64,000 nucleotides of DNA from Neobacillus mesonae (GTDB lineage: Bacteria; Bacillota; Bacilli; Bacillales; Cytobacillaceae), in NCBI RefSeq assembly GCF_023715155.1, contig NZ_JAMBNQ010000005.1, positions 1 to 64,000 of the forward strand, in the 5' to 3' direction. Below the pieces are notes generated by a model. That model was not told where the DNA came from and searched no databases. It saw only the letters and a list, made by a program, of their open reading frames with translations. The position numbers and the translations under genes were made by a program. Positions 51,200 to 59,089 of this stretch are shown here, piece after piece. Within the stretch, counting starts at the first letter, position 1, and each line of letters begins with the position of its first letter.

Positions 51200-51457
51200 C
51201 GATTGTTCAACAGGGGACGCTACTCCCTGCCCGTCCAAATGGACTGCCTGTACTTTCATACAGGACCAGACTATATCAAGAACTCAATGAGTCCCCTCCC
51301 ATTTCCACTCACTTGAGTGTACTCGGTTTTTCACCGATAGTCGTTGCACGTTCCTATTATAGGCTTCGCTCATGATTACCATATCCAGAAGGACTTAGGC
51401 TTTCCATGAATTAGAGAGGTTTCGATACAGTGTCACCACTGTAAAGCCCTAATAATA
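51200..51457 (-). ncRNA. Group I intron in tape-measure gene
   Basis: A 258-nt insertion with group I hallmarks on the minus strand. P1 is exon CCUU with AGGG (U.G pair at the 5' site). P2 is ACAGTG-GTGA-CACTGT. A core segment reads GCAACGACTA and pairs as P7 GACTA/TAGTC with ATATAGTC. P8 is CGGT/ACCG with an A-rich loop. P9 has CCTGTA/TACAGG and P9.1 GTCC-ATTT-GGAC. It ends in G at 51,200. Removing it joins 704 nt and 2728 nt, restoring one 1143-codon frame and the junction NLDKVGDAV expected for tape measures. It has no homing-endonuclease ORF. P3 was not resolved by eye. Confidence 0.88.
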
Positions 51458-52161
51458 AGGTTGAAGGCACCATTTTTTAAGCCGGTGCTAAATATGTCAA
51501 ACATTTGATTAGCTGAAAACCCGAGGGTTTTAAAATATGGCGAATATTCATTTGCTGAATCAATAAGCTCGTCGGATTTATTCAATCCTTTCTGGGCACC
51601 TTGTGCCATTAGGTTAAAGGCCTGGGTACTCGTTATCCCGAAGTTCTTCATCATTGTATCTGTTGCCTTAATTGACTGAGAAACTTCTTCACCCCATACA
51701 TCACGGTAGACTAGGGCATTTTCTGTTGCTTTTTGAAGTTCTTTTCCTGAAAGTCCGGTGACGCTCTTGGCAGTTGAAATGGCCTCCGCTAAATCGTTCC
51801 AGTCTTCCCCTAAGTTTTCATTGTAAAGATTTTTAGATATTTCCTTAATCTCTTTCATGTCTTTTAGGCTAGTACCTGTCGAGGCAGCTATATGCTTCAT
51901 GGCCGAGTTAAATTCATCCGTATGTTTAACGGCAACTACCATACCCGTTCCAAGTGCAGCGAAAGCACCAGCCGTTGCTGCCGCAGTAGCTTTAATTGCC
52001 TTCAGTCCGCCTTCTAAAATTTTGGAACGACTATTCAGCTTATCTGTATTATCACTGGTGTTCGATAACATTTGATTGGTATTTGCGAAAGCACTTCGCA
52101 CAGAAGAATTCATAGAAGCACCTAGCTGGAACGCGATTTCAAATACTCTTGCATTACTCAT
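51458..52161 (-). CDS. Tail tape-measure protein, exon 1
   Basis: Encodes residues 1-234 and two bases of codon 235. Its landmarks are typical of phage tape-measure proteins: an N-terminal helical region (FQLGASMNSSVRSAFANTN), a hydrophobic helix (about 57-75), and SAMKHIAASTGTSLKDMKEI with AEAISTAKSVTGLSGKELQ, VTQ-type segments and FDIFSTGLKNGAFN. The genomic frame stops 8 codons into the intron. Start ATG with GCAGGAGGCG, overlapping the stop of the frameshift extension (ATGA). Confidence 0.9.
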
Positions 52162-52346
52162 TCTTTATTCGCCTCCTGCAGGTCCTCAATAAATTCGGAA
52201 AGCTCACTCAGGGTCATTTTTAAAAAATACGTGAGACTTGTATGTGTAGAAATAGAAAGGCGAATGCCAGTTTTCCTTAGCATTCGCCCTGTAATTGCTC
52301 TCACTATTTTGTTGTCTCTATTCTCAATGACCCCTAATTGTTTAAA
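52158..52346 (-). CDS. -1 frameshift extension of tail chaperone (gpE' equivalent)
   Basis: From the slippery site a 60-codon open frame in the -1 phase runs QLGVIENRDNKIVRAIT... and ends LSELSEFIEDLQEANKE at a TGA that overlaps the tape-measure ATG. It has no start of its own. Frameshifting would give a 163-residue product (103 + 60). This mirrors the paired short and long tail-assembly chaperones (lambda G/GT, P2 E/E'). The DLQEANKE ending before a tape measure is typical. Confidence 0.82.
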   Translation of the reverse strand, partial: FKQLGVIENRDNKIVRAITGRMLRKTGIRLSISTHTSLTYFLKMTLSELSEFIEDLQEANKE

Positions 52347-52648
52347 AAAGCCATCACCTTATTTTTAACTTTTAATCCTTCACGTGCTGGCAATTGATTA
52401 AAAAATTCAATTGGTAAATTTGATGCTCTTGAAGCAACAATTAAGGTATATCCTAATGTCATCTCATTTACAACAGCAAACTGACCTGATGTACCAAATA
52501 CTTTATCAGCTTCGATAAGGTCTGCAGCTGTTAAAGAATCCAATCCGGAAAGATCCACTTCTTTATATTCTTTGCCTTCAAACTGTACTGGTTTATTGAA
52601 GACTACAACATTTTCTTTTTCTACTTTTTCGATTGTTACTTCTGACAT
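52334..52648 (-). CDS. Tail assembly chaperone (gpE-like)
   Basis: A 104-residue protein of the P2 gpE / phage tail assembly chaperone type: VVFNKPVQFEGKEYKEVDLSGLDSLTAADLIEAD, then TLGYTLIVASRASNLPIEFFNQLP. It lies between tube and tape measure. Near its end, T TTA AAC at 52,346-52,340 is a correctly phased slippery heptamer leading to the -1 extension. RBS AGGGGGC. Confidence 0.88.
   Translation of the reverse strand: MSEVTIEKVEKENVVVFNKPVQFEGKEYKEVDLSGLDSLTAADLIEADKVFGTSGQFAVVNEMTLGYTLIVASRASNLPIEFFNQLPAREGLKVKNKVMAFLNN
52340..52346 (-). promoter_or_regulatory. UUUAAAC slippery site for -1 frameshift
   Basis: In the zero frame it reads U UUA AAC, the efficient X XXY YYZ type. The zero-frame stop comes two codons later. 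No clear downstream pseudoknot was identified by eye. Confidence 0.8.
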
Positions 52649-52662
52649 GTCAATGCCCCCTC

Positions 52663-53181
52663 TTAGATTAATTTATTAATTGAACTTAATTCATCTACTC
52701 CATCAACTTTATAAACAAAATTAAGCTTATCCAATTCCAAAAGGACTTTTCCGTTTTCTTCGACCTTAAGGTAAAGAACTTCTAAAGTGTTCTTTGATTC
52801 TGTCGCTCCACCAACAGCTAATTTACCAAGTTCAAGCCCTTTTGGAGAATATTTAATTGTGACTTTAAGCCCCCGATGGGAAACTTGACCATTTGACACA
52901 TCATAACTTTGCTGTGCTGCCCTTAAAACTAATGACCGACCACGATTTCTTAATAAAGAAAAGGATTTCTGAAACAAAGTACGAAATGTAATTTCTATGG
53001 TCATAGAACCAAAATGCCCAGGATTTATACTGTCAAATTCACCAAGAATTCCAGCTCCTGAAATGGTTTCAGACATAGCTTCCAAGGTTGGTAGTGTCAC
53101 CTCTCCAGACACACCTACCAATTTTTCTGTATCATCATATACGTTATAATTAACAACTTTTTCTGGAATCGGGTTTCCCAC
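52663..53181 (-). CDS. Major tail tube protein (gpFII-like)
   Basis: A 172-residue protein of the P2 FII family, the inner tube of the contractile tail. Landmarks are VNYNVYDDTEKLVGVSGEVTLP, GAGILGEFDSINPGHFGSM, and LRAAQQSYDVSNGQ with KVTIKYSPKGLELGKLA. It lies two bases after the sheath gene. Confidence 0.94.
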   Translation of the reverse strand: MGNPIPEKVVNYNVYDDTEKLVGVSGEVTLPTLEAMSETISGAGILGEFDSINPGHFGSMTIEITFRTLFQKSFSLLRNRGRSLVLRAAQQSYDVSNGQVSHRGLKVTIKYSPKGLELGKLAVGGATESKNTLEVLYLKVEENGKVLLELDKLNFVYKVDGVDELSSINKLI

Positions 53182-53183
53182 GA

Positions 53184-54641
53184 TTATTCACCCCCGAAAA
53201 TTGAATTAGTTAGGATTGTTGGGTCAAATTCCAAGATATTCTCGATATGTTCAGCTGGAGTGAAGACTGCAATCTTTTGAATAAAAGTGATTTTTCCATT
53301 TAAAATATCTTCCTGAGAATTAAGTTCTTCGTTAAATTCAATGGAAGCCCCGGCAATTTGTCCTTTTGCTTGATATCCATTAGCCCGAAGATTCTCACTA
53401 TCTACCAAACTCTCGATTAAACGAAAATTTAACGGGTCATCTACCTTATCAAAGTAAGATTGAATAAAGGTATTTCCCCACCAGTCAAACATTCTCCGTA
53501 CTGAAATAAATCGGTCTTTTGGATCTGTTGTGGCTGGGTAAATGGCTGTATTATTTCCCCATAATCTCCACCCATTCCAGTTAATTGCTGTCACAACTCC
53601 AATACCATTCAGATAATTTGCTTGTGTCTGCTCTAAATAAATCTCGGTTCCATCCGCTAATACTGTGGCTGAAATACCGATTCTTTTATTAGAAGGAGAA
53701 ACAAATGGAACATCATCATTGGACGCATCTGTATAGGCCATTAATGCAGCTGCTACCGAGCTATACCAAAGGATTTTATCCCCTACTTTTACTTTTGGCC
53801 AAAGAACCATGCTTTTTTCGCTTGTATAGGAGTTATCTGTTTTCCAAGTTTCTACGTCCTCATATTTTTTTACAGTGCTACTGTCTACGTCCAGAACATT
53901 CATGGCATTGAAATTCCCGTTAATTTTTCGGCCCTTAGCATCTAGAACCAATCCTACTTCTGGCATATGGCTCCAACCTGGTGCCAATAAAAGTCCAGGA
54001 ATTAATCCGTACATGGGAAAAACTTGACGGATTAGCTCTGCCCCGGTGTATTTTCCAGTTGCTGCATCATATCCACCGATAATATCTGTTTTTGTAACTT
54101 TGCTTGGATCTAACTTGTCGTAAGCCACTTTGATATTTGTGTCTGATCCAATGGTTCCAGTAGGAATAACTGTGATTTCTGGCTTATTATCTGTATTAAA
54201 AGCTAGTGTATAGTCAGTGTTTCTAACGAATGTTTTTGTTCCATCTGCGCTTTTTACGACAACAGAGTTAAGTAGAACACCATCATCATCAATAATCCCC
54301 ACACCATTTGTTAGTGATTGATCTTTTTCTGCAACTGCTGTTTTATGAATTGCTGGATCTAAAACATTGATAAAAACTACTGGTGCAACCTGAGATAGTT
54401 TAAAAGATGCAAACATTGACTCGCAAAGCGTGTATTTTTCAAAATCATCACTATATCCGAATGCTGTTACTGCTTCATTCCATGTATAAGCTAATACCGG
54501 CTTATTTACAGCCGCTTCCGGGTTCTCGACTAAATAAATTGGTGCCGTTCCAATTACGACCTGGACGCCTGCAGATGTTTTAATCGGTGGCGTAACAGAT
54601 GTTGCGTTTTCTTGAATGGTAATACCATGTTCATATCCCAT
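53184..54641 (-). CDS. Tail sheath protein (gpFI-like)
   Basis: A 485-residue sheath subunit that contracts to drive the tube into the host. The P2 FI family blocks are the N-terminal MGYEHGITIQENATSVTPPIKT and YSDDFEKYTLCESMFASF. An inserted domain (about 115-190) follows. The C-terminal block has GNTFIQSYFDKVDDPLNFRLIESLVDSENLRAN and GKITFIQKIAVFTPAEHI. It identifies the phage as myovirus-like. Start overlaps the preceding gene's stop by one base. Confidence 0.95.
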   Translation of the reverse strand: MGYEHGITIQENATSVTPPIKTSAGVQVVIGTAPIYLVENPEAAVNKPVLAYTWNEAVTAFGYSDDFEKYTLCESMFASFKLSQVAPVVFINVLDPAIHKTAVAEKDQSLTNGVGIIDDDGVLLNSVVVKSADGTKTFVRNTDYTLAFNTDNKPEITVIPTGTIGSDTNIKVAYDKLDPSKVTKTDIIGGYDAATGKYTGAELIRQVFPMYGLIPGLLLAPGWSHMPEVGLVLDAKGRKINGNFNAMNVLDVDSSTVKKYEDVETWKTDNSYTSEKSMVLWPKVKVGDKILWYSSVAAALMAYTDASNDDVPFVSPSNKRIGISATVLADGTEIYLEQTQANYLNGIGVVTAINWNGWRLWGNNTAIYPATTDPKDRFISVRRMFDWWGNTFIQSYFDKVDDPLNFRLIESLVDSENLRANGYQAKGQIAGASIEFNEELNSQEDILNGKITFIQKIAVFTPAEHIENILEFDPTILTNSIFGGE

Positions 54642-54913
54642 TACCCTTCACTCCTTACATATTTAGAGATTTGTGAATTCAAGGTATGTTCCATAGTCCC
54701 TTTAATTGTTAATTTCTTTTTGGATTCTCCTGATTGTAGAATAGGGACCATTAAAGCTTTTATGGCTGGGCACTTTTTAATATCTTCTTCTAAAAATGCT
54801 GGAATGCCATTATTAAAGACCGAAAATTGTTCAAGCCTTCCGTTTTTTAAGCTGCTTCCAATGTAAATTAAAGGTTCCTTCTTTACTGGAGAAACCTTCA
54901 CTGATTTACTCAT
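54641..54913 (-). CDS. Small head-tail region protein
   Basis: A 90-residue protein, MSKSVKVSPVKKEPLIYIGSS at the start, between the tail terminator-like gene and the sheath. Start at 54,913 with GTGGAGGAAT. The longer frame to 54,958 would overlap the upstream gene by 49 bases. The phrase IYIGSSLKNGRLEQFSVFNNG occurs in small phage proteins of unknown role at this position. Confidence 0.65.
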   Translation of the reverse strand: MSKSVKVSPVKKEPLIYIGSSLKNGRLEQFSVFNNGIPAFLEEDIKKCPAIKALMVPILQSGESKKKLTIKGTMEHTLNSQISKYVRSEG

Positions 54914-55377
54914 ATCAATTCCTCCACATCTGTTCGTGAGAATGTTGGAGTATCCCACGTTGTTTCAATGCCTCCAAAGAAATAAGGAGAAACATCTTCA
55001 TCATAAATTGTCCATTTGAAGGGATATTTCATTTCAAAGTTCCCATTTACGACTGGATTCCTTTTAAAATTACTAGAAATTCGGTTAATAATTCTTGTTA
55101 CCTCACGATACCCCTGATTGGTACTATCGCTGTCAAAAACCCCAATAATAAACATAATTTTTATACCTTCAGATGATGTTTCATCCGTCTGTGTCCCTTC
55201 GTTTAGTTGAACAATCACGTAAGGGTAATGACTAATATCACCATCTTCTTTTAATGGAAGGTGTTGCTCGAAAATATTGAGTGGAACCATCTCTCCATTT
55301 GGACTTTTGAATTCCTTTCCAGAAAACTCATATTCCAAGCGTATTTTTATTCCAGATTGCAAGTCCATAGGAATCAT
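54910..55377 (-). CDS. Tail terminator/completion-like protein
   Basis: A 155-residue protein in the place where contractile-tailed phages encode the tail terminator (gpR/gpU type), just before the sheath region. It has PYVIVQLNEGTQTDETSSEGI, IGVFDSDSTNQGYREVTRIINRI, and TWDTPTFSRTDVEEL. It overlaps both neighbours by 4 bases. Function is from position and pattern, not a strong motif. Confidence 0.7.
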   Translation of the reverse strand: MIPMDLQSGIKIRLEYEFSGKEFKSPNGEMVPLNIFEQHLPLKEDGDISHYPYVIVQLNEGTQTDETSSEGIKIMFIIGVFDSDSTNQGYREVTRIINRISSNFKRNPVVNGNFEMKYPFKWTIYDEDVSPYFFGGIETTWDTPTFSRTDVEELI

Positions 55378-55946
55378 GACGAAGCACTTCCTGTGTTTAA
55401 AATCCGATTTATTTCATGATCGAGCCTTCGGTTAAACATTTGGTATCCCTCATGATTAATCCGATTTCTAACTTCCTCATTGTTCAACATTTGAGGAACA
55501 GAAGGGCCGAAAAGCCTCCGAATCGGAAGTCTTGGTTTTCCCATTCTCTCAAACACTTTTATGCCATTTATATCCGTGACAAAAGCATGTAAAACAGGTT
55601 TAATACCATCTTTCTTAACTCCAATTTTTATAGGCTTTTTTCGTTTTGGCTGAACTGTCTTAGGAGATACTTTGAATTTGTCCAAAGGAATCAATTCGCC
55701 CTGTGATCGGACTACAGCTCGTAAATTCGAACGACTAGCTTTTGTTTTGTCCAACGTATTTTTAATATCAGTTGTTTTGACTGTATATTCTTTTCGAAGT
55801 TCCTTACTGATATTGGAGGCCACATTAGTTACAGCTCGATTTAATGAACTTGCCAATACATTTGGAGCTTTAGAAGACATATCCCCTAATCTACGTTGAA
55901 CTTCGCGTACTGTCCTCCTGTCTAATCTCACGCTCACTGAATTCAT
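55374..55946 (-). CDS. Minor tail protein Z-like / HK97 gp10-type
   Basis: A 190-residue basic protein starting MNSVSVRLDRRTVREVQRRL, with NVLASSLNRAVTNVASNISKELRKEYTVK. This matches the prophage minor tail protein Z (GPZ) family, neck-region proteins that join head and tail. It overlaps its neighbours by 4 bases each side. Confidence 0.82.
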   Translation of the reverse strand: MNSVSVRLDRRTVREVQRRLGDMSSKAPNVLASSLNRAVTNVASNISKELRKEYTVKTTDIKNTLDKTKASRSNLRAVVRSQGELIPLDKFKVSPKTVQPKRKKPIKIGVKKDGIKPVLHAFVTDINGIKVFERMGKPRLPIRRLFGPSVPQMLNNEEVRNRINHEGYQMFNRRLDHEINRILNTGSASS

Positions 55947-56263
55947 GATTGATACCCCTCTAAAACGACAGTAAAAACTCCAAAATTCTCTTTTAAATCA
56001 AGTATTTTATAGTGTTTATTATCAAAAACCATGGGTTTTCCAATAAATATTTTCTTATCAAAATCATCTTTTTTGGCATAAAAGAGGATCTTGCCTACTG
56101 CAAGACCCTCTGCTGCACTTTTTAAATTGTAATTTTGAAGCTGTTCATCATCTTTCATGACCATCGTGGGCACTTGATCAATGATGACCTCTGTTGCAAA
56201 TTCCCTAGAATTGAAGAAGGTATTTTGGATATCCGCATACAGATAATCCTTTAAATTAGGCAT
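55943..56263 (-). CDS. Head-tail joining protein (stopper-like)
   Basis: A 106-residue, mostly beta protein, MPNLKDYLYADIQNTFFNSREF at the start, ending GVFTVVLEGYQS. It fits the lambda FII / gpFII-like head-tail connector group by size and place. Its start overlaps the previous stop (56,263). Confidence 0.7.
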   Translation of the reverse strand: MPNLKDYLYADIQNTFFNSREFATEVIIDQVPTMVMKDDEQLQNYNLKSAAEGLAVGKILFYAKKDDFDKKIFIGKPMVFDNKHYKILDLKENFGVFTVVLEGYQS

Positions 56264-56598
56264 TATTCTTCATCCTCAAAGAAAGCACCCAATTTTCCAG
56301 ACTCTATAATAAGAGTAATCAGGTCTTTTTTGCTGATATTACCCTTAAATTCAAGACCTTCTATGGTTTGGGCTACTTCTTTTAATTCCTCGAGTGTATA
56401 AGCATCATCTAATGCTTGGTAATCATCCACATCTGGTTTAAGGTCATTCTCATCTTGCTTTTTAAAGCTATCGCCCACAAAAAAAGCAACCCCCAAATTT
56501 ACAAGGCGCTGCGCTTCTTTGTCTTTGATTTTAGTAATTACTTCACCAGTACTATAAACTTTTCCACTATGACGAACACTTTCTAACAATTGAATCAT
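56263..56598 (-). CDS. Head-region protein with SAP/HeH-like C-terminus
   Basis: A 111-residue acidic protein. The N-terminal part (SVRHSGKVYSTGEVITKIKDKEAQRLVNLGVAFFV) is the short domain often seen downstream of capsid genes. The C-terminal part (YTLEELKEVAQTIEGLEFKGNISKKDLITLII) looks like a HeH/SAP helix-extended-loop-helix. A head-completion or connector role is inferred from position. Confidence 0.7.
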   Translation of the reverse strand: MIQLLESVRHSGKVYSTGEVITKIKDKEAQRLVNLGVAFFVGDSFKKQDENDLKPDVDDYQALDDAYTLEELKEVAQTIEGLEFKGNISKKDLITLIIESGKLGAFFEDEE

Positions 56599-56612
56599 GA
56601 TTTATGCCCCCC

Positions 56613-57644
56613 TTATAATACAGTTGCAACGTACCAAGAATCCACTTCATGAGGAACAGGCAAAGGACGGCTATTAATTTGTAAATAACGCGCAGCTGGA
56701 TTTTTCTGCACCCATGAGTCAGGAATGCGAGTGCCCTCAAAAGTAACAAAATTATTTGTTTTAGCATCAGCTAATGTCACAGCTCCATATAGTAGAGAGG
56801 AACGCGCACGGGTAGAGCCGAGCATTAGTGAACCCGCAGGAACCATTGGCTTTTCGGTCTGTGTTTCCTCATCAAAATACCACTCATCATAGCTATAAAT
56901 ATCTAACCCTAGTGAAGAAATGGAACCAATGTAAGTTACTCCATTTGGCAGAGTCCGTGGTTCAATTTTCCCTAGAATAATTCTTGTGTTATCCATAACT
57001 TTTTGTACTTCAGGATGATTAACGAAAGCATCTACTACATCTGAAGCCATAACAATAATATCAGGGGTAATTCCTGATTTCTGGATAACGGACAAACGCC
57101 ATTGTTTTAAATCAGCAATAGGGTCACTGTTCGATTGATCTGACCATACATCAGTGCCGCTAAGAGTCTGTTTATTCGTAAAGTCAAAATCCAATACTTG
57201 GTCTACACCTTCGCCAATCATATGAACCTGTCCAGTAAACAGAATTTGCGAAACCATCCACTCTTCACGACGTGTGATCATATCATCTAAATCCGCAATA
57301 TCTTGTGCTAGCATCTCTGCAGCTCTTTCATCAGGACTTTTGACAGAATAAATTGTTTCTCCTATTGAGCGCTTATTAATATCATCACCAGTAATGACTC
57401 TTAATGGTTTAACCAAAGCAGGCTTAAATGATTTCGTGGTAAAGCCTTGACGTTCTGACACTTGACCAGCAATTCTTGGTGAAACAAACGGTGCCATTTT
57501 TCGCCGGCCTTTGTAATAATCTACATCTACATGTTCTGTAGTAAATGTGTTTGACCTTGAAAAGAAAGTATCCTTTAAGAAAGTATTAACCGGCATCATC
57601 ATTGAGACCGCCGTTAACATGGTACGAGTTGAATAGATATCCAT
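56613..57644 (-). CDS. Major capsid protein (lambda gpE family)
   Basis: A 343-residue capsid protein of the phage major capsid E family. Landmarks are FFSRSNTFTTEHVDVDYYKGRRK, APFVSPRIAGQVSERQGFTTKSFKPALVKP, DDINKRSIGETIYS, and GSLMLGSTRARSSLLYGAV with IPDSWVQKNPAARYLQINSRPLP at the C-terminus. It lies after the gpD-like decoration gene as in lambda. Confidence 0.95.
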   Translation of the reverse strand: MDIYSTRTMLTAVSMMMPVNTFLKDTFFSRSNTFTTEHVDVDYYKGRRKMAPFVSPRIAGQVSERQGFTTKSFKPALVKPLRVITGDDINKRSIGETIYSVKSPDERAAEMLAQDIADLDDMITRREEWMVSQILFTGQVHMIGEGVDQVLDFDFTNKQTLSGTDVWSDQSNSDPIADLKQWRLSVIQKSGITPDIIVMASDVVDAFVNHPEVQKVMDNTRIILGKIEPRTLPNGVTYIGSISSLGLDIYSYDEWYFDEETQTEKPMVPAGSLMLGSTRARSSLLYGAVTLADAKTNNFVTFEGTRIPDSWVQKNPAARYLQINSRPLPVPHEVDSWYVATVL

Positions 57645-57656
57645 TAATTATTCCTC

Positions 57657-58034
57657 CTAAGCTCCAATTGTTTTCTTTACAAAAATACTTAAACCACGTA
57701 ATGATGCCTTGTGGGTATCAGCAGTATCGGTTCCGCCAAATACTAATGCTGATTCATTAAATTCACCTGTTAAATAAATTGCAGCTGGTTTTGTCTCAGA
57801 TGTTGCATCAACATCATCTGCTAATACTCCATAGGCTGTTTGTGAGCCATCAGAAGCTGTTGAATTAACAGTAGTTCCCTCACCTGTTGCAGTGACAATA
57901 CCAATAACTGTTCCTCGAACGTATGAGGCTCCTGACTTTAGATTAATAGTTTCAGTGACAACTGGCATCACTCCACCAACAAAAAGATTATCCTGTTCTG
58001 ACGTACCTAATGTACTTACTAATTGTTCCGGCAT
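57657..58034 (-). CDS. Head decoration protein (lambda gpD family)
   Basis: A 125-residue protein that stabilises the expanded capsid. GSYVRGTVIGIVTATGEG-like segment, YGVLADDVDATSETKPAAIYLTGEFNESAL fit the gpD fold. It lies between protease and capsid genes. Start overlaps the protease stop. Confidence 0.92.
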   Translation of the reverse strand: MPEQLVSTLGTSEQDNLFVGGVMPVVTETINLKSGASYVRGTVIGIVTATGEGTTVNSTASDGSQTAYGVLADDVDATSETKPAAIYLTGEFNESALVFGGTDTADTHKASLRGLSIFVKKTIGA

Positions 58035-59086
58035 TATTTAACTCCTCCTCGCATTTTATTAATGAAATTGGCGATATTTTTACCTTGTTCATCTGCTTTA
58101 ACATTATCAGATTTACCATTGTTTTCAGGAGCCGCTGAGCCTGCAACTTGATCCAATTCTTCTCCATCCTCTTGGCGATTTTGCAAGAAGTTTTGGCCGC
58201 GTTGCTTTTCCGCTTTTATGATTTGGATTGCAACATTTTCAGCAGTATCCTTTGTTTCAAATTTCGCCTTATTAATTAAACTTTCATTGCCTGGCATCTG
58301 CAATTCTTCAATTGCTTTAATACGGGAATTTTCAGCGTTAACTCCTGCTTCATACCCATCATTTCTAATTTGTTGATAGAGTTCTGAATAATCATTTTTT
58401 AATTGTTCAAGATTCATAATTTCGTTTTCCTCCTTTGTGCTTTGAGTGGTTACCTGATTAGTAACAGGTGGATTGGATTTACTCATTTGATTTCTCATTT
58501 TGTCGATTACCTCTTGAGGTAACAACCCTGTGCCAGTTCCTGCATCTCCAACAACCTGTACAGACTGTCCGAACATAATTTCGTCAATTAGATTATGTTC
58601 AAGAGCTTGTTGTGGTGTTAACCAGGTTTCCGCATCCATCATTGATAGCAATTCGTCATATGACTTACCACTTTTTAGGCTGTATGCATTGGCAATGGTT
58701 TGATTAACATTCTTTAAAAAACCAGATGCTTGGTCCATATCTCGATAATCCCCTTGTGCCATAACAGAGGCATTATGAATCATCATTTGAGAAGTTGGAG
58801 ACATCATTATTTTATTACCAGCCATTGCAATAACACTGGCTGCGCTGGCTGCAATCCCCACGATTTTTACAGTGACATTACCTGAATAATCCTTTAATGC
58901 AGTATAAATTTCAGAGGCATCAAATACGGATCCACCGCTACTGTTAATTTCCACCTCCAAATCCTGATTGTTCGCATTCATTAAATGGTCAGAGATCTTT
59001 TTAGGACTAACTGCATCAATTCCAAACCAATCATAAATCCATTGATTACTACTCGGGATAATTGGGCCTTTAATATTGATCTTCAT
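58034..59086 (-). CDS. ClpP-like prohead protease with C-terminal scaffold
   Basis: A 350-residue head maturation protease. The ClpP-like fold carries the catalytic Ser S81 in GIAASAASVIAMAG and His H104 in MMIHNASV, with a DEIMFG segment near 168. The C-terminal half (about 200-350) is charged and helical (EQLKNDYSELYQQIRNDGYEAG) and likely serves as scaffold, as in lambda C/Nu3. It contains an internal ATG with GGAGGAAAAC near residue 224 (MNLEQLKNDY) that could start a separate scaffold protein, as Nu3 does. Confidence 0.9.
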   Translation of the reverse strand: MKINIKGPIIPSSNQWIYDWFGIDAVSPKKISDHLMNANNQDLEVEINSSGGSVFDASEIYTALKDYSGNVTVKIVGIAASAASVIAMAGNKIMMSPTSQMMIHNASVMAQGDYRDMDQASGFLKNVNQTIANAYSLKSGKSYDELLSMMDAETWLTPQQALEHNLIDEIMFGQSVQVVGDAGTGTGLLPQEVIDKMRNQMSKSNPPVTNQVTTQSTKEENEIMNLEQLKNDYSELYQQIRNDGYEAGVNAENSRIKAIEELQMPGNESLINKAKFETKDTAENVAIQIIKAEKQRGQNFLQNRQEDGEELDQVAGSAAPENNGKSDNVKADEQGKNIANFINKMRGGVK

Positions 59087-59089
59087 CTT

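Noticed and set aside
51433..51480. Tape-measure gene as two separate genes or a simple frameshift
   Set aside because: The 258-bp insert has group I intron structure, and splicing restores the frame and a conserved junction; a plain indel would not account for the extra sequence.
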